From: Rhodobacterales bacterium
Lineage (GTDB): Bacteria > Pseudomonadota > Alphaproteobacteria > Rhodobacterales > Rhodobacteraceae
Assembly: GCA_002747325.1 (NCBI GenBank)
Contig: PDOZ01000036.1
Span: 1 to 62,457 of the forward strand
Direction of reading: 5' to 3'
DNA: 62,457 nucleotides
The position numbers and the translations under genes are program-made. This document shows positions 23,626-32,889 of the stretch, one piece after another (within the stretch, counting starts at the first letter, position 1; every line of letters starts with the position of its first letter). The notes under the pieces were generated by a model. It ran no database searches. It saw only the letters and a program-made list of their open reading frames with translations, and was not told where the DNA came from.

Positions 23626-25194
23626 TTACTTCGCCGTGATCCGCCCGTCGAGGAACGGGGTGTAAGGCGCGCGCTCGGCGAGGTATTCCGCCATGACATC
23701 CGCCAGATCCGGGCCGAAATCGTAAACATCGGACGCGGTTTTGAACATGTCGTACCCATCGCCACCATTGCGCAGATAGTTGTTGGACACCACGCCGTAG
23801 GTCGCTGCCGGGTCGAGCGGTTTCCAGCCCATCCCGTCCGCTACGCGCACCTGCGAGACCCGTGCGCCCACTTCGGCGCTGGCGTCAAAGGTGAAACGCA
23901 GCCCGGCGACCTGCGGGAAGCGCCCCGCGCCTTCCTCGACCTGACTGACCCCGTTTTCCAGCGCCGCAAGGATGGCTTCACCGCTGACAAAGAAGGTCGA
24001 CAGCGTGTTCTGGAACGGCAGCACCGTCAGCACCTCGCCCATCGTCACCTCGCCCGCATCAATCGAGGCGCGCAGGCCGCCGCTGTTCTGAATGGCGATC
24101 TGAATGCCCTGATCGCGCACCCGGTCGAGCATCGCATCCACCACGAGATTGCCCATGGCGCATTCCATCACCCGGCACCGCGCACGATCCCCGTCAATCA
24201 CCTCGCTGGTCGAAGCCACAACCTTTTGCCGGATTTCCTCCAGCGGCGCCGCCGCCTCCGCTATCCGCGTCTTCACGCCCGTATCTTCGGCCACCGCCCC
24301 ATCCATCAGGATCGGCTCGCCCACGGCCTCGACCACGTTGCCCGCATCGTCAAACGTCACCTTCAACTCACCCAGAAACTTGCCGTAAGCATAGGCGGAC
24401 AGGATCTGCGTCGTGCCCACCACCGTCGGATACGGCCCTTCCGCTTTCTCCAGCGTGTTGGACAGCAGCGTATTCGTGTGCCCGCCGACGATGATGTCAA
24501 CCTCCGGCACCGCCTTGGCCAGCGCAATATCGTGCGAATACCCGATATGCGACATGACGATGATCTTGTTGACCCCCATCTCCTGCATCTTCTGCACCTC
24601 ATGCGCCACCGCATCGGCAACATCGGTAAAGATCACATTGTCGCCGGGGCTGGACAGCTCGTCCGTGTCTTCCGTCGTGGCACCGATCAGACCGATCTTC
24701 TCGCCGCCGCGCTCAATCACCACGGATTTCTTCAGCTTGCCATGCAGCGCCGGTTCGCCGGACACATCCGCATTAGACATCAGCACCGGAAAATCGACCG
24801 CATCCATGAAGCCCGCCAGCACTTCCGGCCCGTCGTCAAACTCATGGTTGCCGACCGTCATGCCGTCATAGCCCAAACGGTTCATCATCTCCGCCGCCAG
24901 CTTGCCCTTGTAGTAGGTATAGAACAACGTGCCCTGAAACTGGTCTCCGCCATCCAGCAAGAGCGTGTTGTTACTACGCGCCCGCGCCGCTTCGATCGCC
25001 GTCGCCAGCCGGGCGGAGCCGCCGAAACACTTGCCTTCCAGGTTCTTCTCCTCGCTACAGCTGGAATCGTATTTGGAGATCGGTTCAAACCGGGCGTGGA
25101 AGTCGTTGGTGTGCAGAATGGTCACGGTGTAATCCGCCAGCGCGGTGCCCGTGGTCAAGCACAGGGCGGCGGCGGTGGTCAGCAGGTGTTTCAT
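23626..25194 (-). CDS. Secreted 5'-nucleotidase / 2',3'-cyclic phosphodiesterase (UshA family)
   Basis: 522 residues with a Sec signal (MKHLLTTAAALCLTTGTALA). The metallophosphoesterase domain shows ILHTNDFHARF, GGDQFQGT, GNHEFDDG and GGHTNTLL; the C-terminal nucleotidase domain includes AIQNSGGLRASIDAG. It hydrolyses extracellular nucleotides to nucleosides and phosphate in the periplasm. One DSSCSEEKNLEGKC loop may be disulfide-bonded. The gene is flanked by inverted copies of a 23-bp palindrome. Confidence 0.9.
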   Translation of the reverse strand: MKHLLTTAAALCLTTGTALADYTVTILHTNDFHARFEPISKYDSSCSEEKNLEGKCFGGSARLATAIEAARARSNNTLLLDGGDQFQGTLFYTYYKGKLAAEMMNRLGYDGMTVGNHEFDDGPEVLAGFMDAVDFPVLMSNADVSGEPALHGKLKKSVVIERGGEKIGLIGATTEDTDELSSPGDNVIFTDVADAVAHEVQKMQEMGVNKIIVMSHIGYSHDIALAKAVPEVDIIVGGHTNTLLSNTLEKAEGPYPTVVGTTQILSAYAYGKFLGELKVTFDDAGNVVEAVGEPILMDGAVAEDTGVKTRIAEAAAPLEEIRQKVVASTSEVIDGDRARCRVMECAMGNLVVDAMLDRVRDQGIQIAIQNSGGLRASIDAGEVTMGEVLTVLPFQNTLSTFFVSGEAILAALENGVSQVEEGAGRFPQVAGLRFTFDASAEVGARVSQVRVADGMGWKPLDPAATYGVVSNNYLRNGGDGYDMFKTASDVYDFGPDLADVMAEYLAERAPYTPFLDGRITAK

Positions 25195-25293
25195 GAAATC
25201 CCCCTATGGTTGCTGGGCCCAGAGTGACGCAAGCCCCCCCGCCTGTCAAAACATCTTCTGCGCTTCGACGGAGACACGCATCCCCTCTGCCCC

Positions 25294-25316
25294 GCCCGGC
25301 GGCACCGCCGGGCAGC
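25294..25316 (-). repeat. 23-bp palindromic repeat, right copy (inverted)
   Basis: Exact reverse complement of 23530-23552; core 20-mer GCCCGGCGGCACCGCCGGGC on the plus strand. Confidence 0.65.
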
Positions 25317-25390
25317 CAAACACACCGAAGAATTGTTGCAGAAAGCCAATCCGGCTTGACGCAAGCGGGACGGGAGGGCACATCAGGCCC

Positions 25391-25732
25391 ATGTTGGTAT
25401 TCAAGATTTTTCGCGCCCCCGAATGGGAGGCCTTTCAAAGCACCGGACGTTCCGAGGGCGCGCCGGTGGACCTGACAGATGGCTATATCCACCTCTCCAC
25501 CGCCGGGCAGGTCCGTGAAACCGCCGCCAAACATTTTGCCGGTGAGGACGGATTGGTGTTGCTGGCGCTGGAAGCGGCGCAGCTGGGGCCGGAACTGCGC
25601 TGGGAGAAATCGCGCAGCGGACAGGATTTTCCGCATCTCTACCGCCCGCTGGACGCAACCGATATTCTTTGGTGCAAACCCCTGCCGCTCACCGGCGGGC
25701 AGCATGTATTTCCGCCAGATCTGAAAGATTAA
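25391..25732 (+). CDS. DUF952 family protein
   Basis: 113 residues from MLVFKIFRAPEWEAFQSTG. The signature region is DLTDGYIHLSTAGQVRETAAKHF ... FPHLYRPLDATDILWCKPL, which matches DUF952, a small domain related to ADP-ribosyltransferase-like folds with unknown function. It lies 3 bp upstream of pyrD and is probably co-transcribed. Confidence 0.82.
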   Translation: MLVFKIFRAPEWEAFQSTGRSEGAPVDLTDGYIHLSTAGQVRETAAKHFAGEDGLVLLALEAAQLGPELRWEKSRSGQDFPHLYRPLDATDILWCKPLPLTGGQHVFPPDLKD

Positions 25733-25735
25733 GCC

Positions 25736-26800
25736 ATGAAACTGATCGAGAAAATCGGCCTTGCCGCCCTGCACCGCGTTGACCCGGAGCAAGCGCATAA
25801 GCTGGCGCTGCTGGCGCTGAAAACCGGCGCGGTGCCGCTGTCGGGGGAAGTGACCTCGCCGCGGCTGGAAACCACGCTGGCGGGGCTGACCCTGTCCAAC
25901 CCGGTGGGCCTCGCCGCCGGGTTTGACAAGGACGCGGAAGCGGTAGACGCGCTGTGCCGCGCGGGGTTCGGCTTTGTCGAGGTCGGCGCCATCACCCCGC
26001 GCGCCCAGCCGGGCAACGAAAAGCCCCGGCTGTTTCGGTTGAGCGAAGACCGGGCGGTAATCAACCGCTTCGGCTTCAACAATCACGGCATGGAAGCGGC
26101 GGCGGTGCGGCTGTCCAAACGGGAGCGGCCCGCAGCGGTGCCGGTCGGGCTCAACCTCGGCGCCAACAAGGACAGCACCGACCGGGCGGGCGACTATGTT
26201 GCGGTGCTGACGCGCTGCGGCCCGCTGGTGGATTTCGCCACGGTCAATGTCTCCTCGCCCAACACCGAAAAGCTGCGCGATTTGCAGGGGCCGGAGGCGC
26301 TCGACGAGTTGCTGTCGCGGGTCATGGCGGCGCGGGCGGGCATGGCGAAACGCATCCCCGTTTTCCTCAAGATCGCCCCGGACCTGTCCGACCCGGAGAT
26401 CGAGGCCATTGCGGAAGTGGCGGCGAAACAGAAGCTCGACGCCATCATCGCCACCAACACCACGTTGAGCCGCGAAGGTTTGAAATCTGCAAGTAAATCG
26501 CAGGCAGGCGGGCTTTCCGGGCCGCCAATGTTCGAAAAGTCCACGCAGGTATTGGCGAAGCTGTCGCGCGCAACCGACGGAGAAATCCCGCTGATCGGGG
26601 TCGGCGGCATCGCCTCCGCCGCCGATGCCTATGCCAAGATCCGCGCCGGTGCCTCTGCGGTGCAGCTCTATTCCTCGCTGGTCTATCATGGCCTGTCACT
26701 GGTGGCGGAGATCGCGCGGGGGCTGGACGCGTTGCTGGCACGCGACGGGTTTGACACCGTGTCAGACGCGGTGGGCACCGGGCGGGAGGAATGGCTGTGA
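25736..26800 (+). CDS. pyrD: Dihydroorotate dehydrogenase (quinone), class 2
   Basis: 354 residues. It oxidises dihydroorotate to orotate using membrane quinone. The N-terminal membrane-associating helix ([31 protein letters not shown]) marks class 2. FMN and substrate regions are [66 protein letters not shown] with the catalytic Ser, and [21 protein letters not shown]. It overlaps the next gene by 10 bp. Confidence 0.95.
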   Translation: MKLIEKIGLAALHRVDPEQAHKLALLALKTGAVPLSGEVTSPRLETTLAGLTLSNPVGLAAGFDKDAEAVDALCRAGFGFVEVGAITPRAQPGNEKPRLFRLSEDRAVINRFGFNNHGMEAAAVRLSKRERPAAVPVGLNLGANKDSTDRAGDYVAVLTRCGPLVDFATVNVSSPNTEKLRDLQGPEALDELLSRVMAARAGMAKRIPVFLKIAPDLSDPEIEAIAEVAAKQKLDAIIATNTTLSREGLKSASKSQAGGLSGPPMFEKSTQVLAKLSRATDGEIPLIGVGGIASAADAYAKIRAGASAVQLYSSLVYHGLSLVAEIARGLDALLARDGFDTVSDAVGTGREEWL

Positions 26801-27147
26801 ACGCATTAACCCTCTGGCATAATCCGCGCTGCTCGAAGTCGCGCGAAATGCTGGCGCTGCTGGAGGCAGAGGGGCACGCGCCCAAGCTGCGGCTTTACCT
26901 GAAAGAGCCGCCGGAGCGGGCCGAACTGAGCGACCTGATCGCACTTTTGGGCCTCACGCCCCGCAGCTTCATCCGCAAAAGCGACCCGGCCTTCAAAGCC
27001 GCCGGGCTGGCGCCGGACCTGACAGATGAAGCCGCGCTCGACGCCATGCTGGCCGAGCCGCGCCTGATCCAGCGGCCGGTGGTCGTGTGGAACAACACCG
27101 CCCGCATCGGCCGCCCCCCTGCCCCGCTGGCGGAGTTGTTTGACTAA
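26791..27147 (+). CDS. arsC: ArsC family reductase (glutaredoxin-dependent arsenate reductase-like)
   Basis: 118 residues of thioredoxin-like fold. The active cysteine is C14 in [13 protein letters not shown], and the downstream arginines of ArsC are seen in FIRKSDPAF and [10 protein letters not shown]. It probably reduces arsenate or serves as a related thiol reductase. A GGGAGGA site supports the start, which lies inside the end of pyrD. Confidence 0.82.
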   Translation: MAVNALTLWHNPRCSKSREMLALLEAEGHAPKLRLYLKEPPERAELSDLIALLGLTPRSFIRKSDPAFKAAGLAPDLTDEAALDAMLAEPRLIQRPVVVWNNTARIGRPPAPLAELFD

Positions 27148-27587
27148 AACCTCCGGCCTTTAACCGGAAACACCCAGCGGCACCAATGTCGCGAAAACAC
27201 CAAGGACATGACGAAGCACTCTCATGATCACAGTCAAACACTGTTAAAAAGCAAAAATACCCGGCCCATGCCCACCTGGGTACCCATCTGGAGTATACCA
27301 GCACGCCGGTGAAACGATCACGCGCAACAAAGACAAAAGGCCCCCATGACGTTGACTGAGGTTAATCCGGCGCAAAACAAGGCACCCCAATCACAACCAC
27401 TCTCGGCGAAAAGAAACCCGGATCCCCGCCAGCTTTGCCGCCGCACGGAACCATCAGATAAAGGCAGCAAACCAAACGTCAGAACGCATACCGCCCAACG
27501 CTTCAACACAAAAACCCACCCCGCCCCTTCTTCTTAGCAAAAATACTCACAACACCGAGCCCGTAGCAGCTCAGGCGCCGGGGCAGG
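27148..27587. other. Intergenic region without convincing gene
   Basis: About 440 bp. Two short overlapping frames exist (27346-27537 plus; 27318-27509 minus), neither with a good ribosome site or recognisable composition. The plus frame ends inside the 22-bp CTTCTTCTTAG repeat. I see nothing else supportable. Confidence 0.5.
27527..27548. repeat. Copy 2 of 22-bp CTTCTTCTTAG repeat
   Basis: Identical over 22 bp to 14424-14445; lies about 40 bp after the end of the leftward phaR gene. Confidence 0.8.
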
Positions 27588-28127
27588 TCACATCCCGGCC
27601 AGCTTCTTTTGCAAATCCGCCAGTTGCGCCTTGATCTCCGCCAACTCGCTCTCTTTTTCGCCCTCCGGTTCCGCCGCTTCTTCGCCCGACTGAAACCCGC
27701 CCATCATCGCCTGCAAAAACGCCTGTTGCTGCGCCTGCAAGGCCTCGAAACCGGGCATTTGCGCCATCGGGTTGGGCACGGTGGTGAGGTTCTCCATCAT
27801 CTGCGACTGCCCGGTGCGCAGCATCTCGAACGAGGCCGCAAGGAAACCCGGCACGATGGATTGCGCCTGACTGGTATAGGAGCGCACGAGGTCGGTCAGA
27901 ACATCGACCGGCAGCACATTCTCCCCCCGGCTCTCATGCTCCGCGATGATTTGCAGCAGATATTGCCGGGTCAGATCATCACCGGATTTCAGATCAATGA
28001 TCTGCACCTCCCGCCCCTCGCGGATAAAGCCCGCAATATCATCCAGCGTCACGTAATCGGACGTTTCAGTATTATACAGCCTGCGCGAAGCGTAGCGTTT
28101 GATCAGCAGCGGATCTTTGGCAGCCAT
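27588..28127 (-). CDS. phaR: Polyhydroxyalkanoate synthesis repressor
   Basis: 179 residues. The N-terminal PHB_acc_N DNA-binding domain is LIKRYASRRLYNTETSDYVTLDDIAGFIREGREVQIIDLKSGDD, followed by the PHB accumulation region (LTRQYLLQIIAEHESRG ... LVRSYTSQAQSIVPGFLAASFEML). The C-terminus is a glutamine/glutamate-rich coiled coil. PhaR binds PHB granules and represses phasin and its own gene. Candidate binding sites lie upstream of phaR and phaP here. Confidence 0.92.
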   Translation of the reverse strand: MAAKDPLLIKRYASRRLYNTETSDYVTLDDIAGFIREGREVQIIDLKSGDDLTRQYLLQIIAEHESRGENVLPVDVLTDLVRSYTSQAQSIVPGFLAASFEMLRTGQSQMMENLTTVPNPMAQMPGFEALQAQQQAFLQAMMGGFQSGEEAAEPEGEKESELAEIKAQLADLQKKLAGM

Positions 28128-28195
28128 GGTTCCTCCCTTTCGCCCTTCCAGCCCTCAAAGCCTATGCCAGAGACCGGAACTTGCCAAGCCCTTCG

Positions 28196-28217
28196 CTGCG
28201 CAGCATTGCAGGTGCAG
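28196..28217. promoter_or_regulatory. Possible PhaR autoregulatory site
   Basis: CTGCGCAG (28196-28203) followed by TGCAGGTGCAG (28207-28217), about 70-90 bp upstream of the phaR start. It resembles the CTGC-NNN-GCAG sites upstream of phaP but is less regular. Confidence 0.35.
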
Positions 28218-28246
28218 AAACGCGCATGCCTCCGCCGCAGCGCAGC

Positions 28247-28281
28247 AAAAAAGGCGGGCCGCTTTGGAGCGGTCCCGCCTT
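28247..28281 (-). terminator. Rho-independent terminator of phaP
   Basis: On the minus strand AAGGCGGGACCGCT-CCAA-AGCGGCCCGCCTT forms a long stem and is followed by TTTT. It sits 50 bp after the phaP stop, separating phaP from phaR. Confidence 0.85.
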
Positions 28282-28327
28282 CTGTTTCGCCGGCAGGGAG
28301 GAGGAGGCCAGCGATATTCTTGAAGTC

Positions 28328-28777
28328 TTACTTCTTTTTGGTGGTGGCCTGCTTGGCCGCCTTGGTCACTTCCTCGGTGGCCTTCTTGACAGCCGCCTGC
28401 GCTTCTTCACCGGCTTCTTTGCCAGCGGCGAGCATCAGCTCAACGGTCTCGGCCTGAACCTTCTTCGCCACTTCCGCGAAAGCGGCCATATGCTCGGAAG
28501 CCATCTCGGCCTGTGCGGAAGCAAAATCGCTCAGCGCTTTGGTGTATTCGGCAGCGTCGTCCTTGACCGCAGTCACGTCGCCCATCTTGCCCAGGGTGTT
28601 CTTGGTCCACTTGGTCGAGATCTCGGTGGATTTGTCGGCAGCGTCCAGCGCCACTTTCGACAGTTTCTCCGCCAATTCGGCCTGCGACTTGAAGGCGCCT
28701 TCCATGGAAGACATGTCAACCGGGAAGTTGGCGAGCATGTCCTGGAACATCTTGGTGTAGTCCTGCGAATTAGCCAT
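28328..28777 (-). CDS. phaP: Phasin (PHA granule protein)
   Basis: 149 residues, predicted all-helical and amphipathic (QAELAEKLSKVALDAADKST, FASAQAEMASEHMAAFAEVAKKVQAETVELMLAAGKEA) with a lysine/alanine-rich tail ending AKQATTKKK, typical of phasin 2 proteins. It coats PHB granules. It lies between phaC and phaR on the same strand, with its own promoter region containing paired PhaR-type sites. Confidence 0.88.
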   Translation of the reverse strand: MANSQDYTKMFQDMLANFPVDMSSMEGAFKSQAELAEKLSKVALDAADKSTEISTKWTKNTLGKMGDVTAVKDDAAEYTKALSDFASAQAEMASEHMAAFAEVAKKVQAETVELMLAAGKEAGEEAQAAVKKATEEVTKAAKQATTKKK

Positions 28778-28844
28778 ATTTCTATCTCCTGACTGTGCCC
28801 GGAAAAGAAACGGGCGATCTGTTTCGTTACAGAAGATATAAATG

Positions 28845-28883
28845 CTGCACCGCAGAAATTCAAGAATTTATTCTGCGGTGCAG
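28845..28883. promoter_or_regulatory. Paired PhaR operators in a large palindrome upstream of phaP
   Basis: CTGCACCGCAG (28845-28855) and CTGCGGTGCAG (28873-28883) are exact inverted copies inside a longer perfect palindrome with arms TGCTGCACCGCAGAA. This matches the CTGC-N3-GCAG, TGC-rich sites described for PhaR in Paracoccus. It lies 68-106 bp upstream of the phaP start and may also form a hairpin at the end of the phaC transcript. Confidence 0.75.
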
Positions 28884-28938
28884 CAATTTTTCTCGACACT
28901 CGGCTTTTTTCGCTTTGATTTCAGCAGCTTCCGCTACA

Positions 28939-30738
28939 TCACCCCAAATCCGGCTTATGCACGACATAGGTTCCCGGCGCGGGACACAGGACCGGATGGG
29001 ACGAATCGCCCGGCTGGCGCGCAGGCACCTGCTCCCCGGAACGCGGCGCGAGCCACTTGTCCCAGCGCCCCCACCAGCTTCCCTCGTGAAACTCCGCCCC
29101 CGCCTGCCATTCTTCCGGGCTTTCCGGCCAGTCCGCATTGACATAATGGCCATATTTCTTCTTCGACGGCGGGTTGATAATCCCGGCGATATGGCCACTT
29201 TCCGACAGGATGAAGGTGTGGTCCTTTGAGCCAAATTTGTGCATCCCGCGATAGGAACTCTTCCAGCCCGCAATATGGTCGGTCTCGCAGGCCACGGCAC
29301 AAACCGGCACCGTAATGTCGGAAATGTTCAGGGTCTCGCCGAGAATATGAAAGCCGGTGCCGTTGGCGAACTCGTCCCTCTGACACAGGCCGCGCAGATA
29401 CTCGACCGTCATCTTGCCCGGCAGGTTGGTATTATCGCCATTCCAATAGAGCAGATCAAAGGCCGGCGGTGTCTTGCCCAGCATGTAGCTGTCAATCGCC
29501 GGTTTATAGACCAGATCGTTGGCGCGTAGATAAGAGAAAGTGCGCGACATATAGATCGCGGGCAGAATGCCGGTTTCGGTGCATTCTTCTTCAATGCCGC
29601 CGACAAAATCATCGTCGAGGAACACGCCGACCTCGCCCTGATTGGAAAAGTCGGTCAGGGTGGTGAAAAAGGTCGCGCAGTTGATACTGTCATCGCCAGT
29701 CTGCGCCAGATGCGATAGGGTGAGCGCCAGCGTGGTCCCCGCGATGCAATAGCCCACCACGTTGATCTTTTCCTGCTCCGTGATCTTCTTCACCTCATCA
29801 ATCGCGGTCATGAAGCCGCTCTCGATGTAATCCCCAAGGCCCACATCGGCGTAGCTCTTGTCCGGGTTGACCCAGGACACCATGAACAGCGTGTAGCCCT
29901 GATCGGTGATCCATTTGACCAGCGAATTTTGCGGCTTCAGGTCCATGATGTAGAACTTGTTGATCCACGGCGGAAAGATCAGCAGCGGTCGCTCATAGAC
30001 CGTTTCCGTCGTCGGCGCATACTGGATCAGTTCGAACATGCGATTGCGAAACACCACCGCCCCTTCGGAAGTGCCGATATTGCCGCCGACCTCAAAAGCC
30101 GACGGGTCCGACAGCGTGACCACCAACTCCCCGTCATGGCTCTCCAAGTCGCGGATCATGTTTTCCAGACCATCCACAAGGCTCTGCCCCTCGGTCTCGA
30201 TGGCGCGTTCCAGCGCGTCCGGGTTGGTGGCGAAAAAGTTGGTTGGGGCCATCAGATCAATAAGCTGCTGGCCGAAAAACCGCACCCGCTGCATGTCATG
30301 CGCATCCAGCCCCTCCAGATCCTCAATCGCGGTTTCCATCGCCTCGGAGGCGATCTGATATTGCTGCTTGAGGTAGTTGAAATAGGGGTTGGTATCCCAG
30401 AGCGGGTTGGCAAAACGGCGGTCCTTCGGGCCGGTATCCTCCGGCACCAGCCCCTTGCCCTCGGTCAGCGCCTGCCCCGCCTCCACCGCATGTTTCAGCG
30501 TCTTGCCCCAGAACGCAACCTGCTGCTCCATGATCCGCTCCGGGTGGCGCATCACCTCGGCCCAGTAGGCGCCCATGGTCTTGAGATAAAACTCCTGCCC
30601 CGGCCCCTGCAAGCTCGCCCGGACCGGCTTTTTCTTCCCCATCACCTCGATCAGCCGGGCCGTAAGCGCTTCGATTCGTGCAATATTTTCCTGCATCTGC
30701 GCCGTATCGAGCGCATTTTCGCTATCTTTTGTTGCCAT
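28939..30738 (-). CDS. phaC: Class I poly(3-hydroxyalkanoate) synthase
   Basis: 599 residues. It polymerises hydroxyacyl-CoA into PHA. The lipase-like box is GYCIAGT with active Cys331; the triad is completed by Asp in CETDHIAGW and His in SESGHIAGI. PPWINKFYIMDLKPQNS and FFTTLTDFSNQG are conserved synthase regions. The length fits class I. The N-terminal ~100 residues are the variable domain. It is divergent from phaZ. Confidence 0.95.
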   Translation of the reverse strand: MATKDSENALDTAQMQENIARIEALTARLIEVMGKKKPVRASLQGPGQEFYLKTMGAYWAEVMRHPERIMEQQVAFWGKTLKHAVEAGQALTEGKGLVPEDTGPKDRRFANPLWDTNPYFNYLKQQYQIASEAMETAIEDLEGLDAHDMQRVRFFGQQLIDLMAPTNFFATNPDALERAIETEGQSLVDGLENMIRDLESHDGELVVTLSDPSAFEVGGNIGTSEGAVVFRNRMFELIQYAPTTETVYERPLLIFPPWINKFYIMDLKPQNSLVKWITDQGYTLFMVSWVNPDKSYADVGLGDYIESGFMTAIDEVKKITEQEKINVVGYCIAGTTLALTLSHLAQTGDDSINCATFFTTLTDFSNQGEVGVFLDDDFVGGIEEECTETGILPAIYMSRTFSYLRANDLVYKPAIDSYMLGKTPPAFDLLYWNGDNTNLPGKMTVEYLRGLCQRDEFANGTGFHILGETLNISDITVPVCAVACETDHIAGWKSSYRGMHKFGSKDHTFILSESGHIAGIINPPSKKKYGHYVNADWPESPEEWQAGAEFHEGSWWGRWDKWLAPRSGEQVPARQPGDSSHPVLCPAPGTYVVHKPDLG

Positions 30739-30848
30739 ACTAAAGATTTCGTCCTATTTTATTTCGCACCCGCAGCATAACCGCCAATGGCATCCCGGAT
30801 ACAGGCTAGCGGAGAGCAGTGCGAGAAAGCAACAAAAAGGGACGGCAA

Positions 30849-32168
30849 ATGCGTTACATGCTGACTTATGACCTGATGGAAAGCATCCGAAACACCAATG
30901 AGTGGCTCGGCGCTTCCGCCAAGGCTCTCGGCTCTTACCCCGCCCTCGCCGCGCTGCCGACCCCGGCTTTCGGCATGATGGCCGCCTGGGGCGAAGTGAC
31001 CGAACGCGCCTTTTCGCGCATGGTCGCCAAGCCGGACTGGCATATCGACAGCGTTGTCGGTGAAGACGGGCGCGACCATCTGGTCGAGATCGAAACCGTT
31101 CTGCCCAAGCCCTTCGGCGACCTCATTCATTTCAACGTGCAGGGCCGCGCGCCGCGTGCGCGCAAGGTGCTGCTGGTCGCGCCGATGTCGGGCCATTACG
31201 CGACGCTGCTGCGCTCGACGGTGATTTCGCTCCTGCCGGACGCCGAGGTTTACATCACTGATTGGCACAATGCCCGCGACATTCCGGCCTCCACCGGCAA
31301 GTTCGATGTCGAGGATTATACCCTCTATCTGGTTGATTTCATGCGCCATTTGGGACCGGACACCAATGTGATCGCGGTCTGCCAGCCGGCGCCGCTGACG
31401 CTGGCCGCCACCGCCTATCTGGCGCAGGAAGACCCGGAAGCGCAGCCCCAGACCCTGACCCTGATCGGCGGCCCGATCGACCCGGACGCCGCCGAAACCG
31501 ACGTCACCGATTTCGGCCGCCGCGTCACCATGGGCCAGCTGGAGGAGCTTGCCATTCAGCGCGTCGGCGCCAAATATGCCGGCGTCGGGCGGCTGGTCTA
31601 TCCGGGGCTGGCGCAGCTTTCGGGCTTCATGTCGATGAACCCGGAGACCCACGGCAAAGCCTTTTACGATCAGATCCTGCGCACCGCGCGCGGCGAGGCC
31701 TCCGAACACGACAAGCACAACAAATTCTACGACGAATATCTCGCCGTGATGGACATGACGGCGGAGTTTTACCTCTCGACCGTCGAACGCGTCTTCAAGA
31801 ACCGCGAGATTGCGCGCAATGAATTCGTGGTGGACGGCAAAAAGGTCGATATTGGCAAGATCACCGATGTAGCGGTGAAGACAGTCGAAGGCTCGAAAGA
31901 CGACATTTCCGCCCCCGGCCAATGCGCCGCCGCGCTCGACCTCTGCACCGGCCTGCCGGATGAAAAGAAGACCGGCTATATCGAAATCGGCGCCGGACAT
32001 TACGGCATTTTCGCCGGCAAATCATGGCGCAACCATATCCGCCCGCTGGTGCTGGAATTTATTGATCAGAACATGGGCACCCACGCCGAACAGGCCAAAC
32101 GGGTCGCCGCCAAGCGCAAGAAGCCAGCGGCAAAGAAGAAGGCGCAGCCGAAGCTGAAAGCGGTTTGA
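30849..32168 (+). CDS. phaZ: Intracellular polyhydroxybutyrate depolymerase
   Basis: 439 residues from MRYMLTYDLMESIRNTNEWL, with a GGGACGG site; an in-frame upstream ATG adds only 10 basic residues. The family nucleophile cysteine appears in VIAVCQPAPLTLAA, and GAGHYGIFAGKSWRNHI supplies the histidine. The C-terminus is a lysine/alanine tail (KRVAAKRKKPAAKKKAQPK) that may aid granule or DNA binding. Divergent from phaC over 110 bp. Confidence 0.92.
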   Translation: MRYMLTYDLMESIRNTNEWLGASAKALGSYPALAALPTPAFGMMAAWGEVTERAFSRMVAKPDWHIDSVVGEDGRDHLVEIETVLPKPFGDLIHFNVQGRAPRARKVLLVAPMSGHYATLLRSTVISLLPDAEVYITDWHNARDIPASTGKFDVEDYTLYLVDFMRHLGPDTNVIAVCQPAPLTLAATAYLAQEDPEAQPQTLTLIGGPIDPDAAETDVTDFGRRVTMGQLEELAIQRVGAKYAGVGRLVYPGLAQLSGFMSMNPETHGKAFYDQILRTARGEASEHDKHNKFYDEYLAVMDMTAEFYLSTVERVFKNREIARNEFVVDGKKVDIGKITDVAVKTVEGSKDDISAPGQCAAALDLCTGLPDEKKTGYIEIGAGHYGIFAGKSWRNHIRPLVLEFIDQNMGTHAEQAKRVAAKRKKPAAKKKAQPKLKAV

Positions 32169-32178
32169 AAGGGGGGGC

Positions 32179-32889
32179 CTACCGCAGCACCATCGGTTGC
32201 GTCAGCCAGGTTTCCAGCGCAGAAATCATCGCCGCGGGCGTTTCCAGCGAGGGCACATGCCCCGCGCCGGAGAGGATTTTCATCTGCGCGTAGGGCACCA
32301 GTTGCGCCATGAATTGCTGGCGCTGCACCGGCACGATCCGGTCCGCCTCCCCCGCCAGCACCAGCACCGGCATCTTCACCACGCGCAGCACCTTTTGCGT
32401 GTCCGGGCGGCGCTGCATGGCGCGTTGGTGGCGCACAAAAACCTCCGCGCCCAGCTCCAGCGCCATCTTGTGCATCAAGGCCCAGACCGGCCCGCGCACC
32501 GGCCCTTCCGCCAGCGTATCCATGTGAAACACGCTGCGAAACGCCTCGTCCAGCCCGCCGGACTGCGCCTTGACGATCACCGGCTCGCGCGCCGCCGCCG
32601 CTTCCGGGCTATCGGGCAGTGGTGAGGTCGAAATCAGGGCCAGCCGGGTGACGCGATCGGGCGCGCGGTGCGCCATTTCCAGCGCCACAACCCCGCCCAT
32701 CCCCTGCCCGACCAGCGCGAATTTCGGCGGCGCGTTTGACAGGCTCTGCGCCGCCATCGCCCGGATCGAGTCCTCCCCCGCCAGCGACGCCACCTGCACC
32801 ACATGCTCGCGCGACAACGCATTGACCTGCGGCGCGAAAACCCGTGCATCCGAGGCCAGCCCCGGCACAAACAAAACCGGCTCCGTCAC
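32179..32889 (-). CDS. Alpha/beta hydrolase fold protein lacking the nucleophile
   Basis: 236 residues of alpha/beta hydrolase fold. The elbow reads V-G-Q-G63-M-G-G where the family has G-x-S-x-G, so the serine nucleophile is replaced by glycine (codon GGG). Asp183 (AGEADRIVP) and His211 (GAGHVPSLE) are retained. It overlaps a second, intact hydrolase gene by 4 bp. It may be a non-catalytic binding protein, use another mechanism, or be decaying. Confidence 0.75.
   Translation of the reverse strand: MTEPVLFVPGLASDARVFAPQVNALSREHVVQVASLAGEDSIRAMAAQSLSNAPPKFALVGQGMGGVVALEMAHRAPDRVTRLALISTSPLPDSPEAAAAREPVIVKAQSGGLDEAFRSVFHMDTLAEGPVRGPVWALMHKMALELGAEVFVRHQRAMQRRPDTQKVLRVVKMPVLVLAGEADRIVPVQRQQFMAQLVPYAQMKILSGAGHVPSLETPAAMISALETWLTQPMVLR

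Noticed and set aside
27318..27509. 63-codon minus-strand frame with a hydrophobic start
   Set aside because: Superficially like a signal peptide (MLKRWAVCVLTFGLLPLSDG) but no ribosome site and Cys/Trp-rich random-looking remainder.
27346..27537. 63-codon frame in the phaR-arsC intergenic region
   Set aside because: No ribosome site, no conserved motif, and it ends inside an intergenic repeat.
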